The position numbers were made by a program, and so were the translations under genes. Shown piece after piece: positions 1-6,581 of a DNA stretch of 9,153 nucleotides (the first letter of the stretch is position 1; every line of letters starts with the position of its first letter). Source of the DNA: Bacteroidales bacterium. Lineage in GTDB: Bacteria; Bacteroidota; Bacteroidia; Bacteroidales; UBA932. The notes under the pieces are model-generated. The model saw nothing but the letters and a program-made list of their open reading frames with translations, did no database searches and was not told the origin of the DNA. The stretch covers positions 1-9,153 of the forward strand of contig JAHDRO010000105.1 in the NCBI GenBank assembly GCA_018433265.1, in the 5' to 3' direction.

Positions 1-589
1 ACATCGCTGCATAGTGTAATTCCATATTTAAATTTCTTTTTTTGATAACCCTTCAAAAGGCTTATTAAAGTTACCCTTTTTTAATCCAGCTGGTTATCAA
101 ATATTTTTTAATTACCTATTGACAATTCTTAGCTGGACTAAAATGCTAAATGATGAGAACTATAAAGATGGGTTGTTTAAAGGATCTTATACAATAAAAG
201 ATTTAGATAGAGACTTATATTTGATAGAAAACGAGTGGGAGAATTTTCTTTCTTCGTTTATAGACAAGATTTTTTTAAATAAAAAAAGAGAAAAAGAGAT
301 TGCACTTCAAAAAATGAAACTAATGCCAAATAAAAGCATGAGTTCCCTTTGGAAGTCTTTGGTGCTTAGCGATTACTTAAAGGATTTAGAAAATATAAAA
401 AAGGGCGTCTTTATAATAAGAGGAGAAAAATCTTCTTTTTACACTAGAGAAGCTCAAAAGAATTTCAGTGATTCATTTGTTAAATCTTCCTTTAATGAAA
501 TTAAAGATGCAAATCATTTGATAATGCTAGAAAAGCCAAGAGAATTATTGGAATTAATAAAGAAATATATAATGGCTAATTTGAGTTAG
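1..589 (+). pseudogene. alpha/beta hydrolase, interrupted 3' portion
   Basis: The 3' part of an alpha/beta-hydrolase gene entering from the left edge. From 119 (a TTG that is probably not a real start) to the TAG at 587-589 there is an open 156-residue stretch. It matches the cap and C-terminal half of small Clostridial hydrolases: a KMLNDENYKDGLF segment, a core strand with GVFIIRGEKSSFY, and the C-terminal DANHLIMLEKP with the probable catalytic His (residue 133 of that stretch). The nucleophile elbow and N-terminal core are absent from it. Positions 1-42 in another frame read TSLHSVIPYLNFFF then stop, which could be the helix after the elbow (catalytic Ser at 4-6). Between the pieces lies the inverted-repeat element at 41-101. 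The residue after the FIIRG strand where an acid is often found is Ser. No start codon with a ribosome binding site precedes the open stretch. Disruption is my inference; the alternative is a truncated remnant. The family assignment is fairly secure. Confidence 0.6.
41..101. repeat. 61-bp element with 10-bp terminal inverted repeats
   Basis: TTTGATAACC at 41-50 and GGTTATCAAA at 92-101 are perfect inverted repeats. Inside, AAAAGG (55-60) can pair with CCTTTT (75-80), so the whole can fold as an outer 10-bp stem and an inner 6-bp stem. The length, 61 bp, shifts the reading frame by one, and a TGA at 43-45 closes the upstream hydrolase frame. The structure looks like a miniature inverted-repeat (MITE-like or REP-like) insertion inside the hydrolase gene. 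No second copy was found in the window and no target-site duplication can be recognised in the AT-rich flanks, so mobility is inferred only. Confidence 0.55.
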
Positions 590-600
590 CCATTATTTTT
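571..600. terminator. intrinsic terminator between convergent genes
   Basis: AATGGCTAA (571-579) and TTAGCCATT (586-594) form a perfect 9-bp stem with a 6-nt loop, followed by ATTTTT on the + strand. The hydrolase stop codon lies inside the 3' arm. On the - strand the hairpin follows directly after the stop of the MocR-type gene, with a weaker T-rich tail, so it may serve both convergent genes. Confidence 0.7.
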
Positions 601-2050
601 AAACAAAAGGCATATATGTTTTTTTATCTCCATTTTTTATGTTGGATAATACATTTTTTAATATAGAGAACCCTAATGGAATTTCATCCAACTCAGGAGC
701 ACTAAAACTTAATCTCAGGGCATTTATATTTGAGTTTATATCTATTGAAAACACATTTCCCGGAACAGTTGCTAAACCAAATTTTAAACAGTCTTCATAC
801 ACTTTTGCTTGGGAGATGTTTTCGTCTAGATTTACCCAAACGCTTAAACCACCATCTGGTTTAGCATAGCTTATTCCAAGGGTGGATAATTTATCCAATT
901 CACTTGTGAATAAATCGTATTTTTTCTTATAACTTTCTTTTATATTTTCAATATAGTTTTTCCAATATCCTTTTCTCAGATACAAATCGAATGCTCTTTG
1001 CAGATATCCAGAAGAAGATATATCTGTAGAGTGCTTTGCTTTGTATATGTCTTTGAATATTTCTTCTGGCACAGTTAAAAAACCTACTCTAATTCCAGGC
1101 ATAAATATCTTTGAAAAGCTTTTTATAAAGATTACTTTTTCGCTTCTGTCATAGGCTTTAATTGGATAAAGAGTCGAGTTGTTGAAAGTTAGATCTGTCA
1201 AGAAATCATCTTCAACTATATAGAAGTTGTGCTCGATTGCAAGTCTCAACAGCTCTCTTTTCTTTTCTTCGCTGTAACAAATCGTTGTGGGATTTTGAAA
1301 ATTGGGCATAGTATATATAAATTTTGGAGAATATCTCTTTAAATATGATTTCAAAATCTCAATATTTATTCCGTCTTTTTCCATAGGAATTCCAACAATC
1401 TTTGCTCCTCTGGATTTAAAAGCTTGATAAGCCCCCGGATAAGTTGGATTTTCAACAAATACAACATCTAATGGCTCGATAAGAGTCTTAGATACTATAT
1501 CAAGACCCTGCTGCCCTCCCGAAGTAATCAATATTCCATCCTCTGATACATTAATCGAGTAATTATCCAATAAGAATTTCGAGATAGACTCTCTGAGCGG
1601 TTCATAACCTCTAATTTCAGGATAGGAAAAAGCATTTCCGCCATCTCTGTCAAGAACTTCAATCAAGGACTCTTTAAATTCTTTAATTGGGAAAAGGTCA
1701 GGTGATGGGGTTACACTAGCAAAATCTATATTTGGTTTAGAGTGAGGGAATATGCCTGAAAGCATTAGCTCAAGATCTCCTTCTTCCAAATCAAGCGATG
1801 CGTAATTTTTTAAAGGCTTTCTGACATATGTGCCACTTCCTTCTACTGTGTAGACTAAACCCTCTTGCTCAAGCATTTTATATGCGTTAATGACCGTCAC
1901 ATTGTTAACTTCCAATGCTTTTGAAAGTGATCTAATAGATGGAAGCTTTTCACCATCGGAGAATTTATCTATTGCCATTTTTAAATTTTCATAAAGCTGA
2001 ATATACAAAGGTATGGTTGAATTTTTATCTAATTTGAAATCTATATTCAT
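599..2050 (-). CDS. MocR/GntR-family PLP-dependent transcriptional regulator
   Basis: A 483-residue regulator of the MocR type: an N-terminal GntR winged-helix DNA-binding domain (about residues 10-78, with LPSIRSLSKAL and the GSGTYV wing) joined by a short linker to a fold-type I aminotransferase domain (about 105-470). The aminotransferase signatures are present: TSGGQQGLD (176-184), PNFQNPT (249-255, Asn253), VEDDF (279-283, with the PLP-ring Asp), SFSKIFMPGIRVGF (311-324) with the predicted PLP lysine K314, and a C-terminal Arg in ALRLSFS (R446). The length is normal for the family. The ATG at 2050 has a GAGGTG ribosome binding site about 7 nt upstream. Such proteins bind DNA as dimers and respond to PLP or amino compounds; many are local activators or autorepressors. 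It is transcribed divergently from yedF, so it may control itself and that operon, but the effector cannot be read from sequence. Position relative to known members (PdxR, GabR) is unresolved. Confidence 0.93.
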   Translation of the reverse strand: MNIDFKLDKNSTIPLYIQLYENLKMAIDKFSDGEKLPSIRSLSKALEVNNVTVINAYKMLEQEGLVYTVEGSGTYVRKPLKNYASLDLEEGDLELMLSGIFPHSKPNIDFASVTPSPDLFPIKEFKESLIEVLDRDGGNAFSYPEIRGYEPLRESISKFLLDNYSINVSEDGILITSGGQQGLDIVSKTLIEPLDVVFVENPTYPGAYQAFKSRGAKIVGIPMEKDGINIEILKSYLKRYSPKFIYTMPNFQNPTTICYSEEKKRELLRLAIEHNFYIVEDDFLTDLTFNNSTLYPIKAYDRSEKVIFIKSFSKIFMPGIRVGFLTVPEEIFKDIYKAKHSTDISSSGYLQRAFDLYLRKGYWKNYIENIKESYKKKYDLFTSELDKLSTLGISYAKPDGGLSVWVNLDENISQAKVYEDCLKFGLATVPGNVFSIDINSNINALRLSFSAPELDEIPLGFSILKNVLSNIKNGDKKTYMPFV

Positions 2051-2063
2051 ATTTTCACCTCAT

Positions 2064-2075
2064 TGTATGGATACA
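2064..2075. promoter_or_regulatory. candidate operator, inverted repeat TGTAT-GG-ATACA
   Basis: A perfect 5-bp inverted repeat, TGTATGGATACA, sits at the predicted transcription start of the MocR-type gene. Its half-site form (TGTAT...ATACA) resembles the GT/AC dyads bound by many GntR-type winged-helix domains, so an autoregulatory operator is plausible. Short dyads also arise by chance in AT-rich DNA. Confidence 0.35.
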
Positions 2076-2078
2076 CTT

Positions 2079-2106
2079 ATTATATCATTAATATAAACTA
2101 TTGCAA
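2079..2106 (-). promoter_or_regulatory. sigma-A-like promoter for the MocR-type gene
   Basis: Read on the - strand: TTGCAA (2106-2101), a 16-bp spacer, then TATAAT (2084-2079). Transcription would start near 2072, leaving a 5' leader of about 20 nt before the ATG at 2050, which includes the GAGGTG ribosome binding site. Confidence 0.6.
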
Positions 2107-2112
2107 AATTAG

Positions 2113-2141
2113 TTAACATCTTTATTTTTTATCAATATAAT
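2113..2141 (+). promoter_or_regulatory. sigma-A-like promoter for the yedF operon
   Basis: TTAACA (2113-2118), a 17-bp spacer and TATAAT (2136-2141) closely match the sigma-A consensus. Initiation would be near 2147-2148, inside the AT-rich palindrome 2140-2165, giving a leader of about 58 nt. Its -35 lies within 12 bp of the divergent -35, so the two promoters probably interfere or share operators. Confidence 0.65.
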
Positions 2142-2165
2142 ATATTATATATGTATATAATATAT
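2140..2165. promoter_or_regulatory. 12-bp-arm AT-only palindrome at the yedF transcription start
   Basis: Positions 2140-2151 and 2154-2165 are exact reverse complements (ATATTATATATA-type arms) around a TG spacer. The dyad begins at the end of the -10 hexamer and covers the predicted start site. It could be a repressor operator, a weak 5'-end hairpin in the mRNA, or a chance product of alternating A/T. It lies entirely upstream of the start codon chosen for yedF. Confidence 0.4.
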
Positions 2166-2205
2166 GCTTATAGGGTATAAAGAAACAATGGGAGGAGAGA
2201 TGTGT

Positions 2206-2802
2206 ATGAAAGAGATTGATGCAAGAGGATTAGAGTGTCCTAAACCAGTAATATTAACTAAAAATGAATTAGAAAAAATAGAAGAGGGTAAAGTCAAGAC
2301 TACTGTTGACAATGAAGTAGCTAGAGAAAACTTGATAAAATTTGCAACAAGTATCAATGCTAGTTATGAAGTCGAATCACTTGATGGTGGCCTTTTTGCA
2401 GTTACAATTGAGAAGAAACCAAATGAAGATTCAAACAAGACAAAGAAAATGGTTGAAGTTGACGAAAACTTCGTAATAACCATACAATCCGAGCATATGG
2501 GTAGAGGAGACGACAAATTAGGCAAAGTATTGATTAAAAGTTTCATCTACACAGTAAGAGAAACCAAACCTTATCCAAATACTATCCTGTTTTTCAACAG
2601 TGGTGTAAAACTTACAGTTGAAGGCAGTGAAGTATTAGATGACCTAAAAGCCCTTGAAGAAGCTGGAGTAGAGATAATTTCTTGTGGGACATGCCTAGAC
2701 TATTTCAATTTAAAAGATAAATTAGAAGTGGGAAGTATATCAAATATGTATACTATTTATGAAAAAATTAGAAATTCAACTAATGTGGTGACGATTGGAT
2801 AA
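2206..2802 (+). CDS. yedF: YedF-type sulfur/selenium metabolism protein (TusA-like plus DsrE-like)
   Basis: A 198-residue two-domain protein. The N-terminal TusA/SirA-like domain (about 1-70) begins MKEIDARGLECPKP; Cys11 in the CPxP motif is the expected sulfur-carrier residue. After a charged linker, a DsrE-like domain (about 86-198) ends in the family signature SCGTCLDYFNLKDKLEVG with Cys160 and Cys163, then a SNMYTIYEKI tail. Proteins of this architecture are annotated as selenium-metabolism YedF; the exact chemistry is not settled. The ATG at 2206 is preferred: GGAGGAG (2191-2197) lies 8 nt upstream, while the ATG at 2200 is too close and an earlier ATG at 2164 lies inside the promoter palindrome. 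It is the first gene of the operon and overlaps the next by one base (TAATG). No in-frame TGA suggests a selenocysteine. Confidence 0.92.
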   Translation: MKEIDARGLECPKPVILTKNELEKIEEGKVKTTVDNEVARENLIKFATSINASYEVESLDGGLFAVTIEKKPNEDSNKTKKMVEVDENFVITIQSEHMGRGDDKLGKVLIKSFIYTVRETKPYPNTILFFNSGVKLTVEGSEVLDDLKALEEAGVEIISCGTCLDYFNLKDKLEVGSISNMYTIYEKIRNSTNVVTIG

Positions 2803-3071
2803 TGGATGGAGAAAATATATTTCTGATTTTGACATTTGATTCTACTCATCATGCAATGAGGGCTGAAAGCATTCTAAAAGATGAGAAGATTTCTATAAAA
2901 ACAATTCCAACACCGAGAGATATAACTCTAAGCTGCGGCCTTGCAATAAAAGCGAGTGTTTTAGATAAAGAAAAAATCGTTAAAATGTACGAAGATAAAA
3001 TTTTGGACTTTAAAAATCTATATGAAATCTCGATAATAGATAATAAAAGAGAGTTAAAGAAAATCATCTAG
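2802..3071 (+). CDS. DUF3343 family putative Se/S carrier-like protein
   Basis: An 89-residue protein of the DUF3343 family, recognised from its IPTPRDITLSCGLAIK segment (about residues 35-50) with the conserved Cys45, and from its short alpha/beta make-up. Members are described as putative sulfur/selenium carriers and are often found next to YedF, SelD or cysteine desulfurases; a direct function is not established. The start ATG overlaps the yedF stop codon (TAATG) and has no strong ribosome binding site of its own, so translational coupling to yedF is likely. The stop codon TAG (3069-3071) leads straight into the GGAGG of the next gene. Confidence 0.88.
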   Translation: MDGENIFLILTFDSTHHAMRAESILKDEKISIKTIPTPRDITLSCGLAIKASVLDKEKIVKMYEDKILDFKNLYEISIIDNKRELKKII

Positions 3072-3074
3072 GAG

Positions 3075-3923
3075 GTGTTTTTAATATCTATCATAAATAG
3101 TATTTTTAAAGATGATTTAGGAAATATAAACTTCCTAGGTAAATTAGCTATTTCGATCATTATTTTTTTATCAGCTTACATCATTACAAAGATTGTCAAT
3201 AAAGTTATTGACAAGACAATACTAAATAGAAAATCCTCATCTACAATTGAGTCTGCGAACAGGATCATCACGATGACACAGACTATAAAGCGAATAATAA
3301 AATATGTCCTTTTTTTCTTTGCTCTAATTATAAGTCTTGATATGTTTGGGGTAAATACTGCCTCGCTGATTGCAACTCTTGGTATTGGAGGATTTGCTTT
3401 AACTTTTGGTGCACAATCTTTAGTAAAGGATATGATTACTGGATTTTTTATATTGGTCGAAAATCAATATTCAGTTGGAGACTATGTTCAAATAGGTTCT
3501 AAAGAGGGAATTGTAGAAGAACTAGGGATTAGAATTACTAAAATTAGAGATTTTACAGGAGAACTTCACATCATACCAAATGGGTCGATAAACGAAGTAA
3601 CAAATAGAACCAGAGGTGGAATGAGAGCGCTGATAAAGGTATCAGTGGCATATGAGGAAGATTTAGATCATGTGATAAGTGTGTTGAGTAGAATTACAGA
3701 AGAATTCAAGCAAAATGACAAGATAATCGATGGGCCTACTGTATTGGGAGTTACTCAACTAGGCAGTTCTGGTATAGAGATTACTATTGTTGCAAAGACT
3801 CTTCCAATGGAACAATGGGCAATCGAAAGGAATTTGAGGAAGAGAATAAAAGAAGAATTTGAGAAAGAGGACATTGAGATACCATATCAAAAAATAGTAG
3901 TGCTTGGAGGAGAAAAATCGTGA
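3075..3923 (+). CDS. mscS: MscS-family small-conductance mechanosensitive channel
   Basis: An integral membrane channel that opens on membrane tension to release solutes during hypo-osmotic shock. In the 282-residue reading there are hydrophobic segments at about 21-40 and 73-92, then the pore-lining TM3 (about 94-127: SLIATLGIGGFALTFGAQSL, VKDMITGFFILVEN). This is followed by the beta domain (YSVGDYVQIGSKEGIVEELGIR, HIIPNGSINEVTNRTR) and a cytoplasmic alpha/beta domain to the end. The three-helix size fits the YggB/YkuT class. The start is unusual. The GTG at 3075 overlaps the only good ribosome binding site (AGGAGG, 3070-3075), and the codon at proper spacing is ATA (3084); no ATG, GTG or TTG follows until deep inside the protein. 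True N terminus is therefore uncertain by three residues. It overlaps the DUF951 gene by 4 bp (GTGA). Confidence 0.92.
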   Translation: MFLISIINSIFKDDLGNINFLGKLAISIIIFLSAYIITKIVNKVIDKTILNRKSSSTIESANRIITMTQTIKRIIKYVLFFFALIISLDMFGVNTASLIATLGIGGFALTFGAQSLVKDMITGFFILVENQYSVGDYVQIGSKEGIVEELGIRITKIRDFTGELHIIPNGSINEVTNRTRGGMRALIKVSVAYEEDLDHVISVLSRITEEFKQNDKIIDGPTVLGVTQLGSSGIEITIVAKTLPMEQWAIERNLRKRIKEEFEKEDIEIPYQKIVVLGGEKS

Positions 3924-4153
3924 TTTTAAAATATGAGGTTGGAGATCATGTAACTCTTAAAAAGGGACACCCTTGCGGTGAAAACAACTGGGAAATACTT
4001 CGCACCGGAGCGGACATTAAGCTTTTATGCACTGGTTGCAACAGGCAGGTATGGCTTACAAGAATAGAGTTTGAAAAAAGAGTCAGAAAGATTTTGGATG
4101 GGGACAAATGGGTCAGCATAGTGCATTATAAACAAGACAAAGAAAATGATTAA
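3920..4153 (+). CDS. DUF951 family small zinc-ribbon-like protein
   Basis: A 77-residue cytoplasmic protein of the DUF951 family. The family core is plain: VGDHVTLKKGHPCGENNWEI, then RTGADIKLLCTGCNRQVWL. Cys19, Cys37 and Cys40 (the last two a CxxC), with His17, could form a small metal site, though that is inference. Start is GTG at 3920, overlapping the mscS stop in GTGA, with GGAGG at 3906-3910 nine bases upstream. In many Firmicutes DUF951 genes lie beside mscS-like or ychF-like genes, and this arrangement fits. Its molecular role is unknown. The C-terminal 20 residues past the core are charged and probably flexible. Confidence 0.85.
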   Translation: MILKYEVGDHVTLKKGHPCGENNWEILRTGADIKLLCTGCNRQVWLTRIEFEKRVRKILDGDKWVSIVHYKQDKEND

Positions 4154-4168
4154 AAGAAGGTGACGGTT

Positions 4169-5377
4169 TTGCTTGTAGCAAGGCAACCTATACTTGATAA
4201 AAGGCAAAATATATTTGCATATGAATTGCTTTATAGAAATGATAATAAAACGACTTCTTTTAATCAAGAAGTGTCAAATTTAAGAGCATCAACAGGAGTC
4301 ATATTGGAGTTATTTGAGTCTGGAGCAGAGAGAATAACCGAAAACAAGAGAGCTTTTGTGAACTTTGATGAAGAACTTTTAATGTCTGATGTATTTGAAA
4401 TAGTCAAACCTGACAAAATGGTAATAGAGGTGCTTGAGAACGTAAAAGTCGATGAAGCACTAGTTCAAAGATTATTTGATTTAAAAAATAAGGGCTACAC
4501 AATAGCTTTAGATGATTTTTTCCATTCGAGTGAGGATTACGAACTAATCGATGTATGCGATATAATCAAGTACGATTTTTTAAACACCGATATAAAAAAA
4601 ATAATAATTGATTCAAACATTGCTATTAAAAAGGGAAAGACTATTTTAGCTGAAAAAGTTGAAACAAAGGAAGAATTTGAACTCGCAAAGAAAATTGGAT
4701 TTACACTTTTTCAAGGTTATTTTTTTGAAAAGCCTAAGATTGCAAGTTCATCCAATGACAAAGTGCGTCCAATTCAATACACATCTGTAATTTCAGAGCT
4801 AAACAAGGAAGAACCATCATTTGACAGATTAACAGATATCATTGAAAAAGATTTAAATCTATCGTACAGACTTATGAGGATGATGAGCCTTAGGAATTTA
4901 GAAATAAACAGGGAAAACATAAAGAAATCTCTTACTTACATGGGATTAAAAGGAATTGAGAGATGGATAAATATTGTGCTAGTTCAAACACTCGGGAAAA
5001 ACTGTCCTAGAGAGCTGGTTAAAATCTCTCTAATTCGAGCTAGTTTTGCAGAAAAGATTGCCTTAAATGTACCTAAATACGATAATCTGAGATATCAAGC
5101 ATCTATAGTAGGACTTTTTAGCACTTTAGATGCCATATTGAACATGCCTCTAGATGAGGCACTCAAAGATTTAAAACTTGACGATATTGTTAAAGATGCA
5201 CTGCTAGAAAATGATGGAATATTAGTGCCCATAAAAGAATTATATTTATCTTATGAAAGAAGAAAAAAAAAAAAAGTCAGTTTAATTGCTGATGCGATGG
5301 GACTGGATGAAAATTTGTTAAGTAAATTCTACATCGAGTCCATTGAGTGGGCAAATAGAATGATGCAAATAGTATAA
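4169..5377 (+). CDS. EAL-HDOD domain signalling protein
   Basis: About 402 residues: an N-terminal EAL-type domain (about 1-195) and a C-terminal HDOD domain (about 200-402). EAL landmarks, numbered from the TTG start, are YELLYR (Glu19, ELL in place of EAL), FVNFD (Asn65), VIEVLE (87-90 region), ALDDFF (Asp115, Asp116), IIKYDF (Lys134, Asp136), AEKVE (Glu162, Glu165) and FQGYFFEKP (Gln182). Most residues used for metal and c-di-GMP in active phosphodiesterases are thus present, though the EAL and DDFG motifs are altered, so activity is undecided. HDOD domains lack catalytic His-Asp and act in signalling. I prefer TTG at 4169 because AGAAGGTGA (4155-4163) is its ribosome binding site; a GTG at 4160 lies inside that site. 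The gene begins 15 bp after the DUF951 stop. A run of 13 A (5263-5275) occurs within the coding sequence. Confidence 0.88.
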   Translation: MLVARQPILDKRQNIFAYELLYRNDNKTTSFNQEVSNLRASTGVILELFESGAERITENKRAFVNFDEELLMSDVFEIVKPDKMVIEVLENVKVDEALVQRLFDLKNKGYTIALDDFFHSSEDYELIDVCDIIKYDFLNTDIKKIIIDSNIAIKKGKTILAEKVETKEEFELAKKIGFTLFQGYFFEKPKIASSSNDKVRPIQYTSVISELNKEEPSFDRLTDIIEKDLNLSYRLMRMMSLRNLEINRENIKKSLTYMGLKGIERWINIVLVQTLGKNCPRELVKISLIRASFAEKIALNVPKYDNLRYQASIVGLFSTLDAILNMPLDEALKDLKLDDIVKDALLENDGILVPIKELYLSYERRKKKKVSLIADAMGLDENLLSKFYIESIEWANRMMQIV

Positions 5378-5390
5378 GGAGGAGTGTTTT

Positions 5391-6554
5391 ATGAACAATT
5401 TTAGTATTTATCTTCCCACTAAAATAAAATTTGGGAAGGGAACAATCAATAAATTATCTAAACTTGTAAAGGGAAACTATAAAAAAGTACTCATTCACTA
5501 TGGTGGAGGCAGTATTAAAAGAAGTGGACTTTACGATGAAGTCGTAAATGAGCTTAAAAAAGCGGATGTAGAAATATATGAACTTGGAGGAGTAAAGCCA
5601 AATCCAAGATTGAGTTTAGTTAGAGAAGGCATTGAATTAGCTAAGAAAGAAGGCATTGATTTAATACTTGCGGTTGGCGGAGGAAGTGCTATTGACTCTG
5701 CAAAAGCTATTGCTTTAGGCGCTGTAACCGATGTAGATGTCTGGGATTTTTATTTAGGGAACAAAAGACCTGAAAGAGCATTGCCGGTAGGAGTTGTACT
5801 CACTTATCCAGCTACTGGAAGCGAAGCTAGCATGGGAAGTGTAATTACAAATGAAGAAGAGGGCTTAAAGCTTTCTGTAAATGATGATTTGATTAGACCT
5901 ACATTTGCAATAATGGACCCAACATATACTTTGACATTGCCAAGGGATTTGACATTTGCAGGTATATCAGACATATTGTCTCATATCTTGGAAAGATATT
6001 TTACAAATACACCAAATGTTGACTTGACTGACCATTTATGTGAAGCAACCATGAGAAGTGTCATTAAAAATGCAAGGATACTCAATGAAAACCTAGATGA
6101 CTACAATGCTAGAGCAGAAATCATGCTAGCTGGTACAATTGCTCACAATGGTATACTTGGAGTTGGTAGAGAAGAAGATTGGTCAAGCCACAACATAGGC
6201 CATCAGCTAAGCGCTTTGTACGGAACTACTCATGGAGTTACATTGAGCATAATATTCCCTGCATGGATGAAATATGTATACAAAGACAATTTAGATAGAT
6301 TCAATAAATTTGCAGTAAATGTATTCGACATATCTGATGCAGGTAAGTCAAAAGAGATAGTTGCACTTGAGGGAATAAAAGCTTATGAGGATTTCTTAAA
6401 GGAAGTAGGACTTCCAACAAGCTTTAAAGAAGCAAATCTTCCAAGTGATAAAATAGAAGAAATGGCTCGGAAAGCTGTAATAAAAGGTAAATTAGGCGGA
6501 CTAAAAAAATTGGATGTAGATGATATAATTAAGATTTACGAATTAGCTTTATAA
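5391..6554 (+). CDS. iron-containing alcohol dehydrogenase, butanol dehydrogenase (BDH) type
   Basis: A 387-residue group III alcohol dehydrogenase, which reduces aldehydes to alcohols (or the reverse) with NAD(P)H in fermentation. It has the N-terminal Rossmann-like domain with the dinucleotide-binding AVGGGSAIDSAKAI (94-107), PATGSEAS (140-147), and a C-terminal helical metal domain. Metal ligands expected in this family are visible: Asp194 and His198 in GISDILSHILERYF, His267 in SSHNIGH, and His281 in LYGTTHGV. The overall pattern fits the BDH/YugJ group, whose members are usually NADPH- or NADH-dependent butanol dehydrogenases with broad aldehyde range; true substrate cannot be read. ATG 5391 has a strong AAGGAGGA site 8-9 nt upstream and lies 13 bp after the EAL-HDOD stop, so it is probably last in the operon. 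A strong terminator follows within 30 bp. Confidence 0.94.
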   Translation: MNNFSIYLPTKIKFGKGTINKLSKLVKGNYKKVLIHYGGGSIKRSGLYDEVVNELKKADVEIYELGGVKPNPRLSLVREGIELAKKEGIDLILAVGGGSAIDSAKAIALGAVTDVDVWDFYLGNKRPERALPVGVVLTYPATGSEASMGSVITNEEEGLKLSVNDDLIRPTFAIMDPTYTLTLPRDLTFAGISDILSHILERYFTNTPNVDLTDHLCEATMRSVIKNARILNENLDDYNARAEIMLAGTIAHNGILGVGREEDWSSHNIGHQLSALYGTTHGVTLSIIFPAWMKYVYKDNLDRFNKFAVNVFDISDAGKSKEIVALEGIKAYEDFLKEVGLPTSFKEANLPSDKIEEMARKAVIKGKLGGLKKLDVDDIIKIYELAL

Positions 6555-6581
6555 CAGGATCGCCTTAAAAAAAGAAAATAG

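Noticed and set aside
28..90. A - strand tail reading PAGLKKGNFNKPFEGLSKKEI before a stop, resembling the end of a protein
   Set aside because: The frame is closed by stops within about 21 residues upstream and lies almost entirely inside the inverted-repeat element, so it is explained as a translation of the repeat.
119..589. An intact 156-residue small hydrolase gene starting at TTG 119
   Set aside because: No ribosome binding site precedes the TTG, the reading frame stays open upstream into the inverted-repeat element, and the nucleophile half of the fold is missing. It reads as the 3' portion of a broken gene.
2164..2205. An upstream start for yedF at 2164 or 2200
   Set aside because: 2164 lies in the palindrome at the predicted transcription start with no ribosome binding site, and would add residues before the TusA-like domain. 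2200 is only 3-4 nt from GGAGGA. 2206 has correct spacing.
2145..3067. Antisense open frames opposite yedF and DUF3343 (2145-2357, 2364-2546, 2849-3067)
   Set aside because: They lie opposite well-supported genes, have low-complexity sequence and no ribosome binding sites; they are shadow frames. The same applies to 639-869, 4025-4267, 7881-8096 and 8749-9009.
4160..4168. GTG at 4160 as the start of the EAL-HDOD gene
   Set aside because: It is inside the AGAAGGTGA ribosome binding site. The TTG at 4169 is correctly spaced and gives MLVARQPI, matching the usual beginning of the family.
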